64,000 nt of DNA, from positions 1 to 64,000 of the forward strand of contig NZ_JACNMQ010000007.1 in assembly GCF_020622265.1 (NCBI RefSeq), given 5' to 3'. Position 1 is the stretch's first letter. Each line of letters begins with the position of its first letter. Of this stretch, positions 28,778 to 44,112 are shown one piece after another. The DNA comes from Halomonas sp. M20. Its GTDB lineage: Bacteria > Pseudomonadota > Gammaproteobacteria > Pseudomonadales > Halomonadaceae. The notes below the pieces were generated by a model. That model was not told the origin of the DNA and did not search any database. It saw only the letters and a list, made by a program, of their open reading frames with translations. The position numbers and the translations under genes were made by a program.

Positions 28778-30274
28778 CTAGTTACTTTCGCTTGCGAACC
28801 AGGGCGCACGGGCGGTCATTATCAGTGACGCGGCGCGCTCTTCGTCGATACTCTCGATATCCTTGAGGTCGTCGATGGCCTGCTCGGCGAGATCTTCCAT
28901 CGTGACAATACCGCGGCTGGCTAGAATGAAAGCCAGGTGGCGATCCATTCCTTCCATTTCCAGCAGATCGTCGGCGGGTTGAGCGCCATCGAGAACCTCT
29001 TCGGAAGCAATCGCCAGAGTCAGCAGCTCATCCTTGGCCCGCGCGCGAAGTTCTTCCACCAGGTCTTCGTCGAACTCTTCGATTTCCAGCATTTCTTCAA
29101 GAGGCACATAGGCCAACTCTTCGAGGGAGGTAAAACCCTCCTCGACCAATATGCGCGCCAGCTCTTCATCGATTTCGAGATGGTTGATGAAATATTCAAC
29201 CTGACTATCGACTTCCTGCTCGCGTTTTCCCTCGGCCTCATCTTCAGTCATCACGTTGAGCGCCCAACCGGTCAGCTCACTGGCCAGACGCACGTTCTGT
29301 CCACTACGCCCGATGGCTTGGGCCAGATTATCCTCACCCACGGCGACATCCATGGAGTGCGCGTCTTCATCGACGAGAATGGAAGCCACTTCTGCCGGCG
29401 CCATCGCGTTGATGACCAACTGCGCGGGATTGTCGTCCCACAAGATGATGTCGACACGCTCATTCTGCAGTTCGTTGGAAACTGCCTGAACCCTGGAGCC
29501 TCGCATACCGACACAGGCACCAACAGGATCGATTCGGCGATCGTTGGTCTTCACCGCGATCTTGGCGCGAGAACCTGGATCGCGGGCCGCGCCTTTTATT
29601 TCGATGAGTTGCTCGGCGATTTCCGGCACTTCGATCTTGAACAGTTCGATAATCAGATCGGGGCGCGTCCGGGTGAGAATCAACTGCGCGCCTCGTGCTT
29701 CCGGCTCGACCTTCCATAGCAAAGCGCGTACGCGTTCGTTCATGCGATAGCGTTCACCCGGAATCATTTCACTACGAGGCAAGAATGCTTCCGCATTGTC
29801 CCCTAGATCGATGATCAGCCCGTCACGGGTCGTCTTTTTGACGATGCCCGCCACCAGCTCGCCCTCACGCTCGGCATACTGGCGCACGACTTGAGCACGC
29901 TCTGCTTCACGCACCTTCTGCACGATGACCTGTTTGGCGGTCTGGGCGGCAATACGGCCAAAGGCGGCATTCTCGATGCGCTCTTCGACCACGTCTCCCA
30001 AGGTCAACGGCGGATCGCGACGCTCCGCATAGGACTGTTTGATCTCGGCATCCGGGGTCTCGAACTCGTCATCCTCGACGACGACCCAGCGGCGAAATGT
30101 TTCGTAGTCCCCGGTCATACGATCGATCTTGACGCGAACGTTTGCTTCTTCGCCCTCGAAACGCTTACGTGATGCGCTTGCCAGTGCCGCTTCGACTGCC
30201 TCGAAGATGACGTCGCGGGGCACACCCTTCTCGTTCGAGATCGCGTCAACGACCAGCAGAATCTCTTTACTCAT
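28778..30274 (-). CDS. nusA: Transcription termination/antitermination protein NusA
   Basis: RNA polymerase-associated pausing and antitermination factor. The 498 residues match E. coli NusA (495): N-terminal polymerase-binding domain, S1 ([20 protein letters not shown]), KH1/KH2 with [14 protein letters not shown], and two acidic C-terminal repeats (around residues 370-420 and 440-490) that E. coli NusA uses for autoinhibition and contact with the alpha subunit. 27 bp behind rimP, 23 bp before infB. It would act at the boxA leader seen at the left edge. Confidence 0.97.
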   Translation of the reverse strand: MSKEILLVVDAISNEKGVPRDVIFEAVEAALASASRKRFEGEEANVRVKIDRMTGDYETFRRWVVVEDDEFETPDAEIKQSYAERRDPPLTLGDVVEERIENAAFGRIAAQTAKQVIVQKVREAERAQVVRQYAEREGELVAGIVKKTTRDGLIIDLGDNAEAFLPRSEMIPGERYRMNERVRALLWKVEPEARGAQLILTRTRPDLIIELFKIEVPEIAEQLIEIKGAARDPGSRAKIAVKTNDRRIDPVGACVGMRGSRVQAVSNELQNERVDIILWDDNPAQLVINAMAPAEVASILVDEDAHSMDVAVGEDNLAQAIGRSGQNVRLASELTGWALNVMTEDEAEGKREQEVDSQVEYFINHLEIDEELARILVEEGFTSLEELAYVPLEEMLEIEEFDEDLVEELRARAKDELLTLAIASEEVLDGAQPADDLLEMEGMDRHLAFILASRGIVTMEDLAEQAIDDLKDIESIDEERAASLIMTARAPWFASESN

Positions 30275-30301
30275 GCTAAAGCCTCGCCAAAAAACCAGTC
30301 C

Positions 30302-30763
30302 TCAGGTATCGAACTGCGGAACAACCCGCGCCTGCTCGATCCCATCGATGGGAAAGCAGTACTCTTCGCCTTCAAGGTGCAACAGCACCTCGTCATCCTC
30401 GATACCCGCCAGCAATCCCTTGAATTTGCGACGGCCGTCATAAGGAACGCGTAAGCGTAACGCGACATTGTTGCCTTTGTAACGCTCGAACTGCTCGAGG
30501 GTGAAAAGTGGGCGATCCATGCCTGGAGAAGACACCTCCAGTCGATACTGGCCAGAGATCGGATCCTCGACATCCAGAATCGCACTCACTTGACGGCTAA
30601 CTTCTGCGCAATGGTCAACTGTGACGCCGTCATGGCTATCGATGTATACCACCAGGCGTGAGTGTCTGCCTTGAGCGGTACGCTCAACTCCCCAGAGCTC
30701 GAAGCCCATGGCCGTTATCGCCGGCTCGATGAGCGCTTTAAGTGCGACGTCATTGATTGCCAC
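30302..30763 (-). CDS. rimP: Ribosome maturation factor RimP
   Basis: Assists 30S assembly. The 153-residue protein has the RimP signature YIDSHDGVTVDHCAEVSRQV and LEVSSPGMDRPLF. The start was set at GTG (30763): AGGAG lies 8 bp upstream and the length then matches E. coli (150); the longer upstream frame has no homology and runs through the tRNA-fMet terminator. First protein gene of the nusA-infB operon, preceded by tRNA-fMet as in the E. coli metY-rimP arrangement. Confidence 0.93.
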   Translation of the reverse strand: MAINDVALKALIEPAITAMGFELWGVERTAQGRHSRLVVYIDSHDGVTVDHCAEVSRQVSAILDVEDPISGQYRLEVSSPGMDRPLFTLEQFERYKGNNVALRLRVPYDGRRKFKGLLAGIEDDEVLLHLEGEEYCFPIDGIEQARVVPQFDT

Positions 30764-30860
30764 AAACAAAACTCCTACAACAGTTGCATCAGGCACCTGA
30801 CCAGGAGTGAGAGGAAAGCTAGGTGGCTGACTGATGTTAGCTGCAAAAAGTGAACCGCTA

Positions 30861-30889
30861 ACAAAAAGCCCCTTCAATGGAAGGGGCCT
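30861..30889 (-). terminator. Terminator downstream of tRNA-fMet
   Basis: Minus strand: GCCCCTTC (30879-30886), CATT loop, GAAGGGGC (30867-30874), then TTTTTG. A classic intrinsic terminator between the tRNA and rimP, so rimP is reached by read-through or by its own promoter. Confidence 0.8.
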
Positions 30890-30902
30890 TGCATAAGAAA
30901 CT

Positions 30903-30979
<77 letters not shown>

Positions 30980-31086
30980 TCATAAGCTGACAAGTATAAG
31001 AACTTGCTTGCTGCTGGGTCAAGGAAGCGCATTACGCATGATGATACGAGACAATCACGCTTTTTCCTTGATACAAGCAACATCAT

Positions 31087-31173
31087 TGGTGCCGAAGGGG
31101 GGACTTGAACCCCCACGACCATAAGGTCACTACCCCCTCAAGATAGCGTGTCTACCAATTCCACCACTTCGGC
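31087..31173 (-). tRNA. tRNA-Leu (GAG)
   Basis: An 87-nt class II tRNA with a long variable arm and encoded CCA. The anticodon loop reads TTGAGGG, giving GAG. The acceptor stem GCCGAAG pairs with CTTCGGC. Its position between secG and the initiator tRNA matches leuU of E. coli. Confidence 0.95.
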
Positions 31174-31233
31174 AACAGGGGATGAACAAACCAGGCGAAA
31201 CTTCGTTCGCCTAACGCCAGACATATCAACCGG

Positions 31234-31599
31234 TTACTGCTGCTCCCCACCGACCTCTAGCGCTGGCGCAGTATTATCCGTGCTTTGCGGCTCTTCGTCA
31301 AGGGTAGGTGGCGCGTTCCGCTGCTCGATCAATTCAGCATCCGGAATGCCCTGCTCCGGAGCATCTCCCGCTTGAGAAGCAAAATAGGCAAGTGTCAACG
31401 AGGTGGCAAAGAAGGCGGCAGCCAACACTCCCGTCAATTTAGCCAGAAAACTACCACTCCCCCGGGAACCGAAAACGGTCTGAGAAGCTCCGCCACCGAA
31501 CGATGCGCCCGCTTCGGCCCCCTTGCCTTGTTGCAAAAGAATGAGCGCGACCAGCGCAATGGCAATCACCACATGAATGATGAGAATGACAACTTGCAT
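31234..31599 (-). CDS. secG: Preprotein translocase subunit SecG
   Basis: Accessory subunit of the SecYEG channel. The 121 residues begin with a transmembrane helix (residues 3-22), the conserved [25 protein letters not shown] loop split here as [11 protein letters not shown] and [13 protein letters not shown], and a second helix (about 53-72), ending in a long acidic tail. Three bases separate it from tpiA, so the two are co-translated; tRNA-Leu follows 60 bp downstream. Confidence 0.95.
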   Translation of the reverse strand: MQVVILIIHVVIAIALVALILLQQGKGAEAGASFGGGASQTVFGSRGSGSFLAKLTGVLAAAFFATSLTLAYFASQAGDAPEQGIPDAELIEQRNAPPTLDEEPQSTDNTAPALEVGGEQQ

Positions 31600-31602
31600 G
31601 TA

Positions 31603-32352
31603 TTAACCTACTGACTGGCAAATGGCTAAAAAATCGTCGACCTTGAGTGAGGCTCCGCCTATCAGGCCGCCATCGATATCTGGCTGAGCAAGCAGCTCAG
31701 CCGCATTCTCACGTTTCATACTACCGCCATAAAGCAAACGCAGCGTAGAAGCCATCTGCTTATCATACTCAACGAGATAGGCGCGAATGGCCGCATGAAC
31801 AGTCTGCGCCTGCTCCGGGGTAGCGGTTCTTCCGGTGCCAATGGCCCACACAGGCTCATAGGCAATGACCACATGTTGACGCTGCTGGGCATTGAGCATA
31901 TCGAATACGGTCTTCACTTGACTCAACACGGTCGCTTCAGTGCGTCCTTCATCCCGTTCGGCTAGCGTTTCGCCGACACAGAGAATCGGCGTAAGACCCT
32001 CATTCAAAACGGCCTGAACTCGTACCAGGACCGCCTTGTCGTCTTCGTGATAAAGCGAACGACGCTCCGAATGCCCTGCCAGCACATAATGCACGCCGAA
32101 TTCCGAAAGCATGCTGGCACTTACCTCGCCGGTGTAAGCACCAGATGGCTCAGGGTTCACCGTTTGCGCACCCAACCGGAGCGGGGTCTTTTCAAACGCC
32201 GTCTGTGCCGCGGCCAAATAGGGCGATGGAGGTAGTATGGCAATCTCCATCGATGAGGATAGATTGGCTTCGCCAAAGGCTTGACCAAACTGCTCAACCA
32301 GCGCCAGGGAACCGTTCATCTTCCAGTTGCCGGCGATCAATGGCACACGCAT
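31603..32352 (-). CDS. tpiA: Triose-phosphate isomerase
   Basis: Interconverts dihydroxyacetone phosphate and glyceraldehyde-3-phosphate. The 249-residue barrel has Asn-Lys in AGNWKMNG, catalytic His in LAGHSERR, the catalytic Glu in AYEPVWAIGTG and the phosphate loop GGSMKRENA. tpiA between glmM and secG is the Pseudomonas arrangement, not that of E. coli. Confidence 0.97.
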   Translation of the reverse strand: MRVPLIAGNWKMNGSLALVEQFGQAFGEANLSSSMEIAILPPSPYLAAAQTAFEKTPLRLGAQTVNPEPSGAYTGEVSASMLSEFGVHYVLAGHSERRSLYHEDDKAVLVRVQAVLNEGLTPILCVGETLAERDEGRTEATVLSQVKTVFDMLNAQQRQHVVIAYEPVWAIGTGRTATPEQAQTVHAAIRAYLVEYDKQMASTLRLLYGGSMKRENAAELLAQPDIDGGLIGGASLKVDDFLAICQSVG

Positions 32353-32444
32353 GAAGCCCCCCTTTCTCGAAGTGGTGCAAAATGGTATAGGAGTCGCCGA
32401 GCCAAGACAACCAGCATGCCTGTAACTACGACGCTACCAGCCTC

Positions 32445-33791
32445 CTAGGCCATCAATATTTCAACTTCCGCCGCAATACGCCGCGCTAAAGCATCGACAT
32501 CAAGATGAGGCCGCCCTTCGACCATCACTCGAATCAGCGGCTCCGTACCCGAAGGGCGTAACAGCACTCGGCCTTCGTCACCAAGTTCTACCTCGACGCT
32601 GGAAACCGTTTCACGCAAACGGTCGTTTTCAAGCAATGCCTGCTTATCGGTTCCAGGCGTCAGACGTACGTTGATCAAGGCTTGAGGCGTCTTTTCGAAG
32701 CCTTTGAGCTCTGCAAGCGAGCAGTTCTGACTGACCATGATCGCCAGCACTTGCAAGGCCGACACGACACCATCCCCGGTGGTCTGAACATGACCACAGA
32801 CGATGTGTCCCGAGGACTCCCCTCCGAGGTGCCAGCCCTTGGCTGCAAGACGCTCCATCACATAGCGATCACCGACCTTGGCGCGCTCGAAAGGAATATC
32901 CAGTGCTTCCAGAGCAGCCGCCAGTCCGAAGTTGCTCATCAGCGTACCCACGACGCCCCCATCCAGTTCGCCACGGTCATGGCGATCCTTGGCGATCATG
33001 TAGATGATGTCGTCGCCATCGACTTCCTGACCGTCCGCATCGACCAGTACCACGCGATCACCATCGCCATCGAAAGCGATACCCAGATCGGCACCGCGCT
33101 CGATGACAGCCGCACGCAGCGAGGCGGGATAGGTAGAGCCTACTCGCTGATTGATATTCAAACCGTCGGGCTCTGCGCCCAGCAAACTTATCTTGGCTCC
33201 CAGCTCGCGAAAAACGCTGGGGGCGATGTGATAAGTTGCGCCATGAGCACAATCCAGCACGATATTCAGGCCACGAAGGGTCATACGATGGGGTACGGTA
33301 GACTTGCAGAACTCGATGTAGCGGCCATCGGCATCGCCAATGCGAGAAGCCTTGCCCAGACGATCGGCGGGTACCGTTTCGAGAGGCTTATCTATCTCCT
33401 CTTCAATGCGAGTCTCGATTTCATCGGGTAGCTTAGTGCCATCCGCAGAGAAGAACTTGATGCCATTGTCCTGAAAAGCATTGTGCGATGCTGAAATCAC
33501 GATACCGGCATCGGCTCGCAGTGTGCGCGTCAGATAGGCGATCCCTGGCGTCGGCATCGGCCCCAGCAAGGAGACATCGACACCTGCTGCGGACAAACCT
33601 GCCTCCAAAGCCGACTCGAACATGTAACCCGAGATGCGCGTGTCCTTGCCGATCAACACTTTGGCTCGACCATCTTGCTTGTTTAAAACACGCCCCATGG
33701 CCCAGCCCAGCTTGAGCATGAAATCTGCGGTAATGGGATATTCGCCAACGGTTCCACGGATACCGTCGGTACCAAAATAACGTCTCGTCAT
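32445..33791 (-). CDS. glmM: Phosphoglucosamine mutase
   Basis: Converts glucosamine-6-phosphate to glucosamine-1-phosphate for UDP-GlcNAc, hence for peptidoglycan and LPS. The 448-residue enzyme has the active-site Ser102 in [13 protein letters not shown], the metal loop DGDGDR and the C-terminal phosphate-binding [12 protein letters not shown]. Starts within the folP stop by a four-base overlap (ATGA), matching the E. coli folP-glmM pair. Confidence 0.97.
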   Translation of the reverse strand: MTRRYFGTDGIRGTVGEYPITADFMLKLGWAMGRVLNKQDGRAKVLIGKDTRISGYMFESALEAGLSAAGVDVSLLGPMPTPGIAYLTRTLRADAGIVISASHNAFQDNGIKFFSADGTKLPDEIETRIEEEIDKPLETVPADRLGKASRIGDADGRYIEFCKSTVPHRMTLRGLNIVLDCAHGATYHIAPSVFRELGAKISLLGAEPDGLNINQRVGSTYPASLRAAVIERGADLGIAFDGDGDRVVLVDADGQEVDGDDIIYMIAKDRHDRGELDGGVVGTLMSNFGLAAALEALDIPFERAKVGDRYVMERLAAKGWHLGGESSGHIVCGHVQTTGDGVVSALQVLAIMVSQNCSLAELKGFEKTPQALINVRLTPGTDKQALLENDRLRETVSSVEVELGDEGRVLLRPSGTEPLIRVMVEGRPHLDVDALARRIAAEVEILMA

Positions 33792-34648
33792 AGCTCAGTG
33801 CCTTCCTGTAACACGCTCCAGGTCATATTGATTGCATCTACGTGAGGGGCAACATCGTGCACGCGTATCAACCGCGCACCACGATCCACTGCCAAGGATG
33901 ACAAAGCCAGCCCCCCATGTAAGCGCTCTTCAACGGCTCGCCCAAGAACCTTGCCTATCATGCTCTTGCGCGACATGCCGACCATCAATGGCAACTCGAG
34001 CTTGGCCAATGCCGATAGGCGCTTGAGTAGGCGAAGGTTATGCTCGGTCGTTTTAGCAAAGCCGAACCCCGGGTCAAGCAGTAGTTGTTCACGGCGGACA
34101 CCGCCTGCTTCACAGGCAATCACGCGAGCTTCAAGAAAGCGCAGTACCGCCTGCTCTACCGGTTCATCGTAGTGAGGAGCCTGCTGCATGTCTTCCGGCT
34201 CGCCAAGCATGTGCATCAAGCAAACCGGCAAGCCATAGCGTGCGGCAGTCTCGATGGCACCGGGTCGGCGTAACGCACGTACATCATTGATCATCCCTGC
34301 CCCGCTTTCGGCGGCCTCGCGCATTACTTCAGGCGAGCTGGTATCTACCGATACCAATGCATCCAACTCCCGCACCAGAAATTCGACAACCGGAATCACT
34401 CGGTCGAGCTCCTGCTGGACTGTCGTCGGTGTAGCGCCCGGACGGGTGGATTCACCACCTACATCGATGATCGCCGCCCCTTCCGCCAGCATTGTTTCCG
34501 CATGGCGCAAGGCCTCATCACGCATGACATAACGACCACCATCGGAGAACGAGTCGGGGGTGACATTGAGAATGCCCATTACCCTAGGATAGGAAAGATC
34601 GAGGCGATGGCGTCCGCAGTGCAATAGAGTAGCGGCGGTTGGTGTCAT
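33788..34648 (-). CDS. folP: Dihydropteroate synthase
   Basis: Condenses p-aminobenzoate with the pterin pyrophosphate made by FolK; the sulfonamide target. The 286-residue barrel shows [26 protein letters not shown] and [11 protein letters not shown], and VGMSRKS near the C-terminus. It overlaps glmM by four bases and is separated from ftsH by a terminator hairpin. Confidence 0.96.
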   Translation of the reverse strand: MTPTAATLLHCGRHRLDLSYPRVMGILNVTPDSFSDGGRYVMRDEALRHAETMLAEGAAIIDVGGESTRPGATPTTVQQELDRVIPVVEFLVRELDALVSVDTSSPEVMREAAESGAGMINDVRALRRPGAIETAARYGLPVCLMHMLGEPEDMQQAPHYDEPVEQAVLRFLEARVIACEAGGVRREQLLLDPGFGFAKTTEHNLRLLKRLSALAKLELPLMVGMSRKSMIGKVLGRAVEERLHGGLALSSLAVDRGARLIRVHDVAPHVDAINMTWSVLQEGTEL

Positions 34649-34674
34649 CTAACGTTCCCGGAACAAGATATATC

Positions 34675-34710
34675 AAAGAGACGGAAGGCGCCTTTGCGGG
34701 CGCCTTCCGT
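34675..34710 (-). terminator. Terminator downstream of ftsH
   Basis: A perfect 12-bp inverted repeat, ACGGAAGGCGCC (34681-34692) and GGCGCCTTCCGT (34699-34710), followed on the minus strand by CTCTTTGATAT. It falls in the 82-bp ftsH-folP gap, so folP-glmM probably has its own promoter or depends on read-through. Confidence 0.65.
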
Positions 34711-34730
34711 ATTCACTGGCAAACGGATTG

Positions 34731-36713
34731 CTAATGGCCAGCAGGGCCACCAAGCGGATCGGAAGGGCGTCGCCGAGGCCCCTTGTCTTCGTCCTCGTCG
34801 CCATCCGAGCCAATCTCGTCTCCACCAGGACGCTGCGAAGGATCGCCTGTAACCGCAGTGCCACCGCCGGAACCATCGCCTCCCCAATCCTTGGGCGGAC
34901 GCGGCTTGCGGCCCTCGATGATATCCTTGAGCTGTTCCGCATCGATGGTCTCATACTGCATCAATGCTTCAGCCATCGTGTCCAGCTTGTCACGATTGTC
35001 CTCGAGCAGCTGCTTGGCCTGGGCATAGCACTCATCAATGATGCGCCGCACTTCCTTATCGAGTTTGGAGGTGGTCTCCGGCGAATTAAACTTGCCGCCG
35101 GTACCGCCCGGCCCACCCATGAACTGATGCGACTCGTCCTCGTCATACATCAGCGGGCCCATCTCCGAGGAGAGCCCCCACTTGGCCACCATGCTATGAG
35201 CCAGCTCAGTTGCGCGCTTGATATCATTGGACGCGCCGGTAGTTACACCATTCGGCCCCAAGGTCATCTCCTCGGCGATACGTCCACCGAACAGCGAGCA
35301 AATCTGACTAAGGATCTGCTGGCGCGAAAAGCTGTAGCGATCTTCTTCCGGCAAGAACATGGTCACACCCAGAGCACGACCTCGGGGAATGATAGTCACC
35401 TTGTAAACCGGGTCATGCTCTGGCATTAACAGGCCGATAATTGCGTGCCCGGACTCATGATAGGCTGTGTTGAGCTTTTCCTTCTCGGTCATGACCATGG
35501 ACTTGCGCTCGGCGCCCATCATGATCTTGTCTTTGGCAAGCTCGAGTTCTTCCATGTTCACCAGACGGCGGTTGCGCCGTGCTGCAAACAGGGCAGCCTC
35601 ATTGACCAGGTTGGCTAGATCCGCACCGGAGAAGCCCGGCGTACCGCGTGCGATCACGCTCGGCTTGACGTCTTCACCCAGAGGCACCTTGCGCAAATGC
35701 ACCCCTAGAATGTGCTCGCGGCCCCGGATATCCGGCAGGCCTACGGTAACTTGGCGATCGAAACGTCCAGGGCGAAGCAGTGCTGGATCGAGTACGTCAG
35801 GACGGTTGGTCGCCGCGATGACGATGATGCCGTCATTAGCCTCGAAGCCGTCCATTTCGACCAGCAGCTGGTTCAAGGTCTGTTCGCGCTCGTCGTGACC
35901 GCCACCCATACCGGAGCCACGATGACGTCCTACGGCATCGATCTCGTCAATGAATATGATACAGGGGGCCTGCTTCTTGGCCTGTTCAAACATGTCGCGT
36001 ACCCGCGAGGCACCGACACCCACGAACATTTCGACAAAGTCCGAACCCGAAATGGTAAAGAACGGCACCTTGGCTTCACCGGAAATGGCTTTAGCTAACA
36101 AGGTCTTACCGGTACCCGGAGGCCCTACCATCAAAACGCCTCGGGGTATCTGACCGCCCAGCCGCTGGAACTTGCTAGGGTCCTTCAAAAAGTCGACCAG
36201 CTCTTCGACTTCTTCTTTCGCTTCATCACAACCCGCGACATCCGCAAAGGTCGTCTTGATCTGATCCTGGGTCAGCAGCTTGGCCTTGGACTTGCCAAAA
36301 CTCATCGGGCCGCCCTTGCCGGCGCCGCCGCCCTGCATCTGGCGCATGAAAAACAGAAAAATAGCCAGAATGATCAAAATCGGGAAGCTGGCAATCAGAA
36401 GCCTTGTCCACAGGCTTTGCTCTTCCGGCTTCTTGCCGATCACATTGACATCATTGGCCAACAGATCGTCCATCAGCTTGGGATCCTGGGCGGCTGGCCG
36501 GATAGTTTGAAATTGCGAGCCGTCCTCGCGCTCACCCATGACTGTATAGCCATCGATGGTGACCGAACGGACCTGCCCATTTTGCACCTGCTGCACGAAC
36601 TGAGAATAGTTCATCGTTTGCGGTGCGGTGTCGACACTGAAGTTGTTGAACACCGTCAGCAGAACTGCTGCGATAACCAACCACAGAATCAGGTTCTTCG
36701 CCATGTCATTCAA
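34731..36713 (-). CDS. ftsH: ATP-dependent zinc metalloprotease FtsH
   Basis: Membrane-anchored AAA+ protease that degrades sigma32, LpxC and unassembled membrane proteins. The 660 residues have two transmembrane helices (about 6-24 and 105-124) flanking a periplasmic domain, Walker A GPPGTGKT, the SRH region, the zinc site HESGH, and a Gly/Pro-rich, acidic C-terminal tail. FtsH degradation of sigma32 ties it to the heat-shock operon of this window. It follows rlmE by 93 bp. Confidence 0.97.
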   Translation of the reverse strand: MNDMAKNLILWLVIAAVLLTVFNNFSVDTAPQTMNYSQFVQQVQNGQVRSVTIDGYTVMGEREDGSQFQTIRPAAQDPKLMDDLLANDVNVIGKKPEEQSLWTRLLIASFPILIILAIFLFFMRQMQGGGAGKGGPMSFGKSKAKLLTQDQIKTTFADVAGCDEAKEEVEELVDFLKDPSKFQRLGGQIPRGVLMVGPPGTGKTLLAKAISGEAKVPFFTISGSDFVEMFVGVGASRVRDMFEQAKKQAPCIIFIDEIDAVGRHRGSGMGGGHDEREQTLNQLLVEMDGFEANDGIIVIAATNRPDVLDPALLRPGRFDRQVTVGLPDIRGREHILGVHLRKVPLGEDVKPSVIARGTPGFSGADLANLVNEAALFAARRNRRLVNMEELELAKDKIMMGAERKSMVMTEKEKLNTAYHESGHAIIGLLMPEHDPVYKVTIIPRGRALGVTMFLPEEDRYSFSRQQILSQICSLFGGRIAEEMTLGPNGVTTGASNDIKRATELAHSMVAKWGLSSEMGPLMYDEDESHQFMGGPGGTGGKFNSPETTSKLDKEVRRIIDECYAQAKQLLEDNRDKLDTMAEALMQYETIDAEQLKDIIEGRKPRPPKDWGGDGSGGGTAVTGDPSQRPGGDEIGSDGDEDEDKGPRRRPSDPLGGPAGH

Positions 36714-36806
36714 GGCAATACCCTCGTTGCATCAATTCGTCTGCCAAACGGCGTGTACAATACTGACACCATAACAGATGGGGCCGTTCCATCGCGATTC
36801 CAAGCG

Positions 36807-37433
36807 TCAACCTTTATATCTTTTCGCCAGAAGATAGACTTCTCTAGATCGAGCTCGTGAGGAATCCGGTTTGCGGGTAACGACCTTCACAAACGCCTGC
36901 CGTAGTGTTTTCAAATAGTCGTCGAAGCCTTCACCCTGAAACACCTTGATCAATAGGCTCCCATCAGGAGAAAGCACCTGCCGAACCAGATCCAGCGCCA
37001 GTTCCGCAAGATACATTGCTTGCGGCTGGTCGATTGCGGCCATGCCGCTCATATTGGGCGCCATGTCAGAAATGACCAGATCCACCGGCCGCCCGTCAAG
37101 CGACTCCAGAATGGCTGCCAGCACATGATCTTCAGTGAAATCGCCCTGAACGAAATCGACGCCTGCCAGTGCGTCCATCTCGAGAATATCGGAAGCGATC
37201 ACTCGCCCTTCGGCGCCTACCTTGTCTACGGCGATCTGACTCCACCCCCCAGGGGCCGCACCTAGATCAATCACCGTCATGCCGGGCTTAAAAAGCTGAT
37301 CCTTGGCATCGATCTCCAGCAGTTTATAACTCGCTCGGGAGCGATAGCCATCCTGCCAGGCGCGCTGGACATAGGCATCGTCAAAATGCTCCTTGAGCCA
37401 ACCAGCGCTACTCTTGGAGTCGGATCGAGCCAC
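36807..37433 (-). CDS. rlmE: 23S rRNA (uridine-2'-O-)-methyltransferase RlmE
   Basis: Methylates U2552 in the 23S A-loop. The 208-residue Rossmann-fold protein (E. coli 209) has [13 protein letters not shown], the SAM motif [13 protein letters not shown], and [11 protein letters not shown]. Upstream of ftsH as in E. coli (where it is heat-shock induced) and divergent from yhbY. Confidence 0.96.
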   Translation of the reverse strand: MARSDSKSSAGWLKEHFDDAYVQRAWQDGYRSRASYKLLEIDAKDQLFKPGMTVIDLGAAPGGWSQIAVDKVGAEGRVIASDILEMDALAGVDFVQGDFTEDHVLAAILESLDGRPVDLVISDMAPNMSGMAAIDQPQAMYLAELALDLVRQVLSPDGSLLIKVFQGEGFDDYLKTLRQAFVKVVTRKPDSSRARSREVYLLAKRYKG

Positions 37434-37616
37434 TCAGCCACCTGAATCGTCAAAAAAGTGAAAATGGGGTTATCGATCAAGGGGGAACTCATCGAAAACA
37501 CGCAGCATCTTTCAAAAGCCTGGCTACTTTGCACGTCCTGGCTTTCACCGTACCATGACGCACCTTGTCTTCTTATCCCTTGTCGTCATACACCCACGAA
37601 TCAAAGGCACGTTATC

Positions 37617-37943
37617 ATGAGCTTGTCACAGGCACAAAAGAAAGCAATGCGCAGCATCGGGCATCATCTGCACCCTGTGGTAACGGTTGCTGAGAATGGT
37701 CTCACCGAGAACGTGATGGCGGAGATCGAACGTGCCCTGGCCGACCATGAGCTGATCAAGATCAAACTGGCCCAGGGTGAACGCGAGATGCGCCAGCAAC
37801 TCATCGACACCATAACCCGGCAAACTCAAGCAGAAATCGTGCAGACCATCGGCAAGATGGCCTTGTTTTATCGCACCAACCCCAACGCCAATCCCAAACT
37901 TTCCAATGTCGTTCGGGCTAGTGAACATCACGGTCGCCGCTGA
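37617..37943 (+). CDS. yhbY: YhbY family CRM-domain RNA-binding protein
   Basis: A 108-residue single CRM (KH-like) domain protein that associates with pre-50S particles. Seen: QKKAMRSIGHHLHPVV, the GxxG-type loop in VAENGLTENV, and the conserved LIKIKLA. ATG at 37617 matches the family start; an upstream frame is non-homologous. Divergent from rlmE, convergent with greA. Confidence 0.93.
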   Translation: MSLSQAQKKAMRSIGHHLHPVVTVAENGLTENVMAEIERALADHELIKIKLAQGEREMRQQLIDTITRQTQAEIVQTIGKMALFYRTNPNANPKLSNVVRASEHHGRR

Positions 37944-37953
37944 ACAGCGAATT

Positions 37954-37997
37954 CAGTGGCCAACTCAGTTCGAAGAGAACCTCACGGCCACTGTTTT
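37954..37997 (+). terminator. Terminator downstream of yhbY
   Basis: CAGTGGCC (37954-37961) pairs with GGCCACTG (37986-37993); an inner GTTC/GAAC hairpin fills the loop, and TTTTCTCC follows on the plus strand. Confidence 0.55.
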
Positions 37998-38025
37998 CTC
38001 CAATCTACCGATTGCGCTACATCGA

Positions 38026-38498
38026 TCAAATGTACTGAACGTCGCTGATCTCGTACTCCACTTCACCGCCAGGCGTGCGCACCAGCACTACGTCGCCTTC
38101 CTCTTTTCCGATCAATGCCCGCGCGATGGGCGACGTTACCGATATCTTGCCGGATTTTATATCGGCTTCATCCTCGCCAACGACCTGATAACGGACCTCT
38201 TCATCGCTATCCAGATTGAGCAATCCCACGGTGACGCCGAAGATGACCTTCCCCGACTTGGGCATCTTGGTGACATCGATCACCTGGGCCGCGGAGAGCT
38301 TGGATTCGATTTCCTTGATGCGCCCTTCAATGAAGCCCTGCTCTTCCCGGGCCGCATGATATTCCGCGTTCTCCTTGAGATCGCCATGCTCCCGCGCTTC
38401 GGCAATGGCGTTAATGACCCGGGGCCGCGCTTCACTCTTGAGCTGGCCGAGTTCTTCCCGCAGACGCTGTTCACCCAGCACGGTCATCGGGACCTTGT

Positions 38499-38502
<4 letters not shown>
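38026..38502 (-). CDS. greA: Transcription elongation factor GreA
   Basis: Stimulates transcript cleavage by backtracked RNA polymerase through the secondary channel (the site DksA also uses). The 158 residues show the N-terminal coiled coil with the acidic tip ([11 protein letters not shown]) and the C-terminal FKBP-like domain (GSPIAR-type motif: [14 protein letters not shown]). It overlaps the carB stop by four bases (ATGA), so it is coupled to carAB. Confidence 0.96.
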
Positions 38503-41729
<3,227 letters not shown>

Positions 41730-41782
41730 GACGGTTCCCGCTGAATAAGGTGACGTGCGATGGTTCAAGCAGATTCGATGGG

Positions 41783-42928
41783 TTATCGGCCCGCGCTCAG
41801 CATGGCAACGAAGTGATCGAACAAGGGCGCCATATCCTGCGGCCCGGGGCTCGCCTCCGGGTGGCCCTGGAAGCTGAAGGCCGGGCAGTCGGTGCGCTCG
41901 ATCCCTTGCAGGGTGCCGTCGAACAACGAGCGATGGGTGGTGCGCAACGTGGCCGGAAGGCTGGTTTCGTCGACGGCGAAGCCATGATTCTGACTGGTGA
42001 TCATCACCTGGCCGCTATCGAGATCCTGCACCGGATGGTTGGCGCCGTGGTGGCCGTGATTCATCTTCACCGTGCGCCCCCCGGAGGCCAGCGCCAGCAG
42101 CTGATGCCCCAGACAAATGCCGAACAGCGGAATGCCGCTTTCGAGCAGTTCGCGAATCGCCTCGATGGCGTAGTCGCAGGGCTCCGGATCGCCGGGGCCA
42201 TTGGAGAGAAAGATGCCGTCGGGCTTCAGCGCCAACACCTCGGCGGCGGGGGTCTGGGCCGGCACCACCGTCAAACGGCAGCCCCGGGAGGCCAGCAGAC
42301 GCAGGATGTTGTGCTTGGTGCCGTAATCGAAGGCGACGACGTGATAACGCGCGTCGCCTGAGGCAGTTCCCGCATACCCCCTGCCCAACGTCCAATCGCC
42401 CTGGCTCCACTCGTAGGGCGTCTCGCAAGAGACGACCTTGGCCAGGTCCATGCCGGCCAGGCCAGGGAATGCACGGGCGGCTGCAAGAGCCCTCTCGACG
42501 ACATCATCACCTTCGGCGTCGGAACCGGCCAGGATGGCACCGTTTTGAGCGCCCTTGTCGCGGAGGATACGGGTCAGTCGGCGGGTGTCGATATCGGCGA
42601 TCCCCAGCACGCCATGTTCGCGCAGATAGTCATCCAGGCGCTGCTGGCTGCGAAAACTGCTGGCCATCAAGGGCAGATCACGGATCACCAGACCCGCGGC
42701 GCAGATGCGGCGGGACTCGACGTCTTCGTCATTGACGCCGGTATTGCCGATATGAGGATAGGTCAGAGTGACGATCTGGCGAGTGTAGGAAGGGTCGGTC
42801 AAGATTTCCTGATAGCCGGTCATAGCGGTATTGAACACCACTTCGCCAGTAGTTTGCCCATCGGCGCCGATGGCGCTGCCATGAAATACGCTGCCATCTG
42901 CCAGGGCCAGTATCGCGGGTCTGTTCAA
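41783..42928 (-). CDS. carA: Carbamoyl-phosphate synthase small (glutaminase) subunit
   Basis: Hydrolyses glutamine and channels ammonia to CarB. The 381-residue class I amidotransferase has [17 protein letters not shown] in the N-terminal domain, the nucleophile in [10 protein letters not shown] and the His/Glu pair in [11 protein letters not shown]. The start is best placed at TTG (42928): GGAGG ends 8 bp upstream and the product [13 protein letters not shown] matches Pseudomonas CarA. The in-frame GTG at 42943 is itself part of that ribosome-binding sequence. A rare TTG start suggests low initiation efficiency. Confidence 0.95.
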   Translation of the reverse strand: MNRPAILALADGSVFHGSAIGADGQTTGEVVFNTAMTGYQEILTDPSYTRQIVTLTYPHIGNTGVNDEDVESRRICAAGLVIRDLPLMASSFRSQQRLDDYLREHGVLGIADIDTRRLTRILRDKGAQNGAILAGSDAEGDDVVERALAAARAFPGLAGMDLAKVVSCETPYEWSQGDWTLGRGYAGTASGDARYHVVAFDYGTKHNILRLLASRGCRLTVVPAQTPAAEVLALKPDGIFLSNGPGDPEPCDYAIEAIRELLESGIPLFGICLGHQLLALASGGRTVKMNHGHHGANHPVQDLDSGQVMITSQNHGFAVDETSLPATLRTTHRSLFDGTLQGIERTDCPAFSFQGHPEASPGPQDMAPLFDHFVAMLSAGR

Positions 42929-42991
42929 CGCAACGTCCTCCACTTTGTTTAATCCCCTTCAGGCCAGAGTTCGTCAAGGCATTCAGGTCGT

Positions 42992-43036
42992 AAAAAAGCG
43001 GGACGAAACCCAATGCAGACTGGTTTCATCCCGCTT
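42992..43036 (-). terminator. Intrinsic terminator or attenuator ahead of carA
   Basis: Minus strand: AAGCGGGATGAAACC (43022-43036) pairs with GGTTTCGTCCCGCTT (42996-43010) with one G-U pair, then TTTT. It ends 63 bp before carA. It either terminates dapB or attenuates the carA leader: a 10-codon frame (MMASEYNQAG, 43026-43058) ends inside the first arm. Downstream, TTGACG-N17-GATTAA (42949-42977) is a weak alternative promoter that would leave this as a plain dapB terminator. Confidence 0.8.
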
Positions 43037-43168
43037 GATTGTATTCGCTCGCCATCATGGCTTTATTGACCCCTTGGAAACTGACTCCCGATGCCCGGCC
43101 AAATTGACGAAATACTACAGGATTCAGCGAATGGGTACTACCCTACTCTTTCGAGCAGCCTTTTTTGA

Positions 43169-44080
<912 letters not shown>

Positions 44081-44112
44081 TTAAAAGAGACCAGCACCGC
44101 CAAGGAGGGCCC

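Noticed and set aside
42929-42943. GTG start for carA
   Set aside because: This GTG overlaps the GGAGG that serves the TTG start at 42928.
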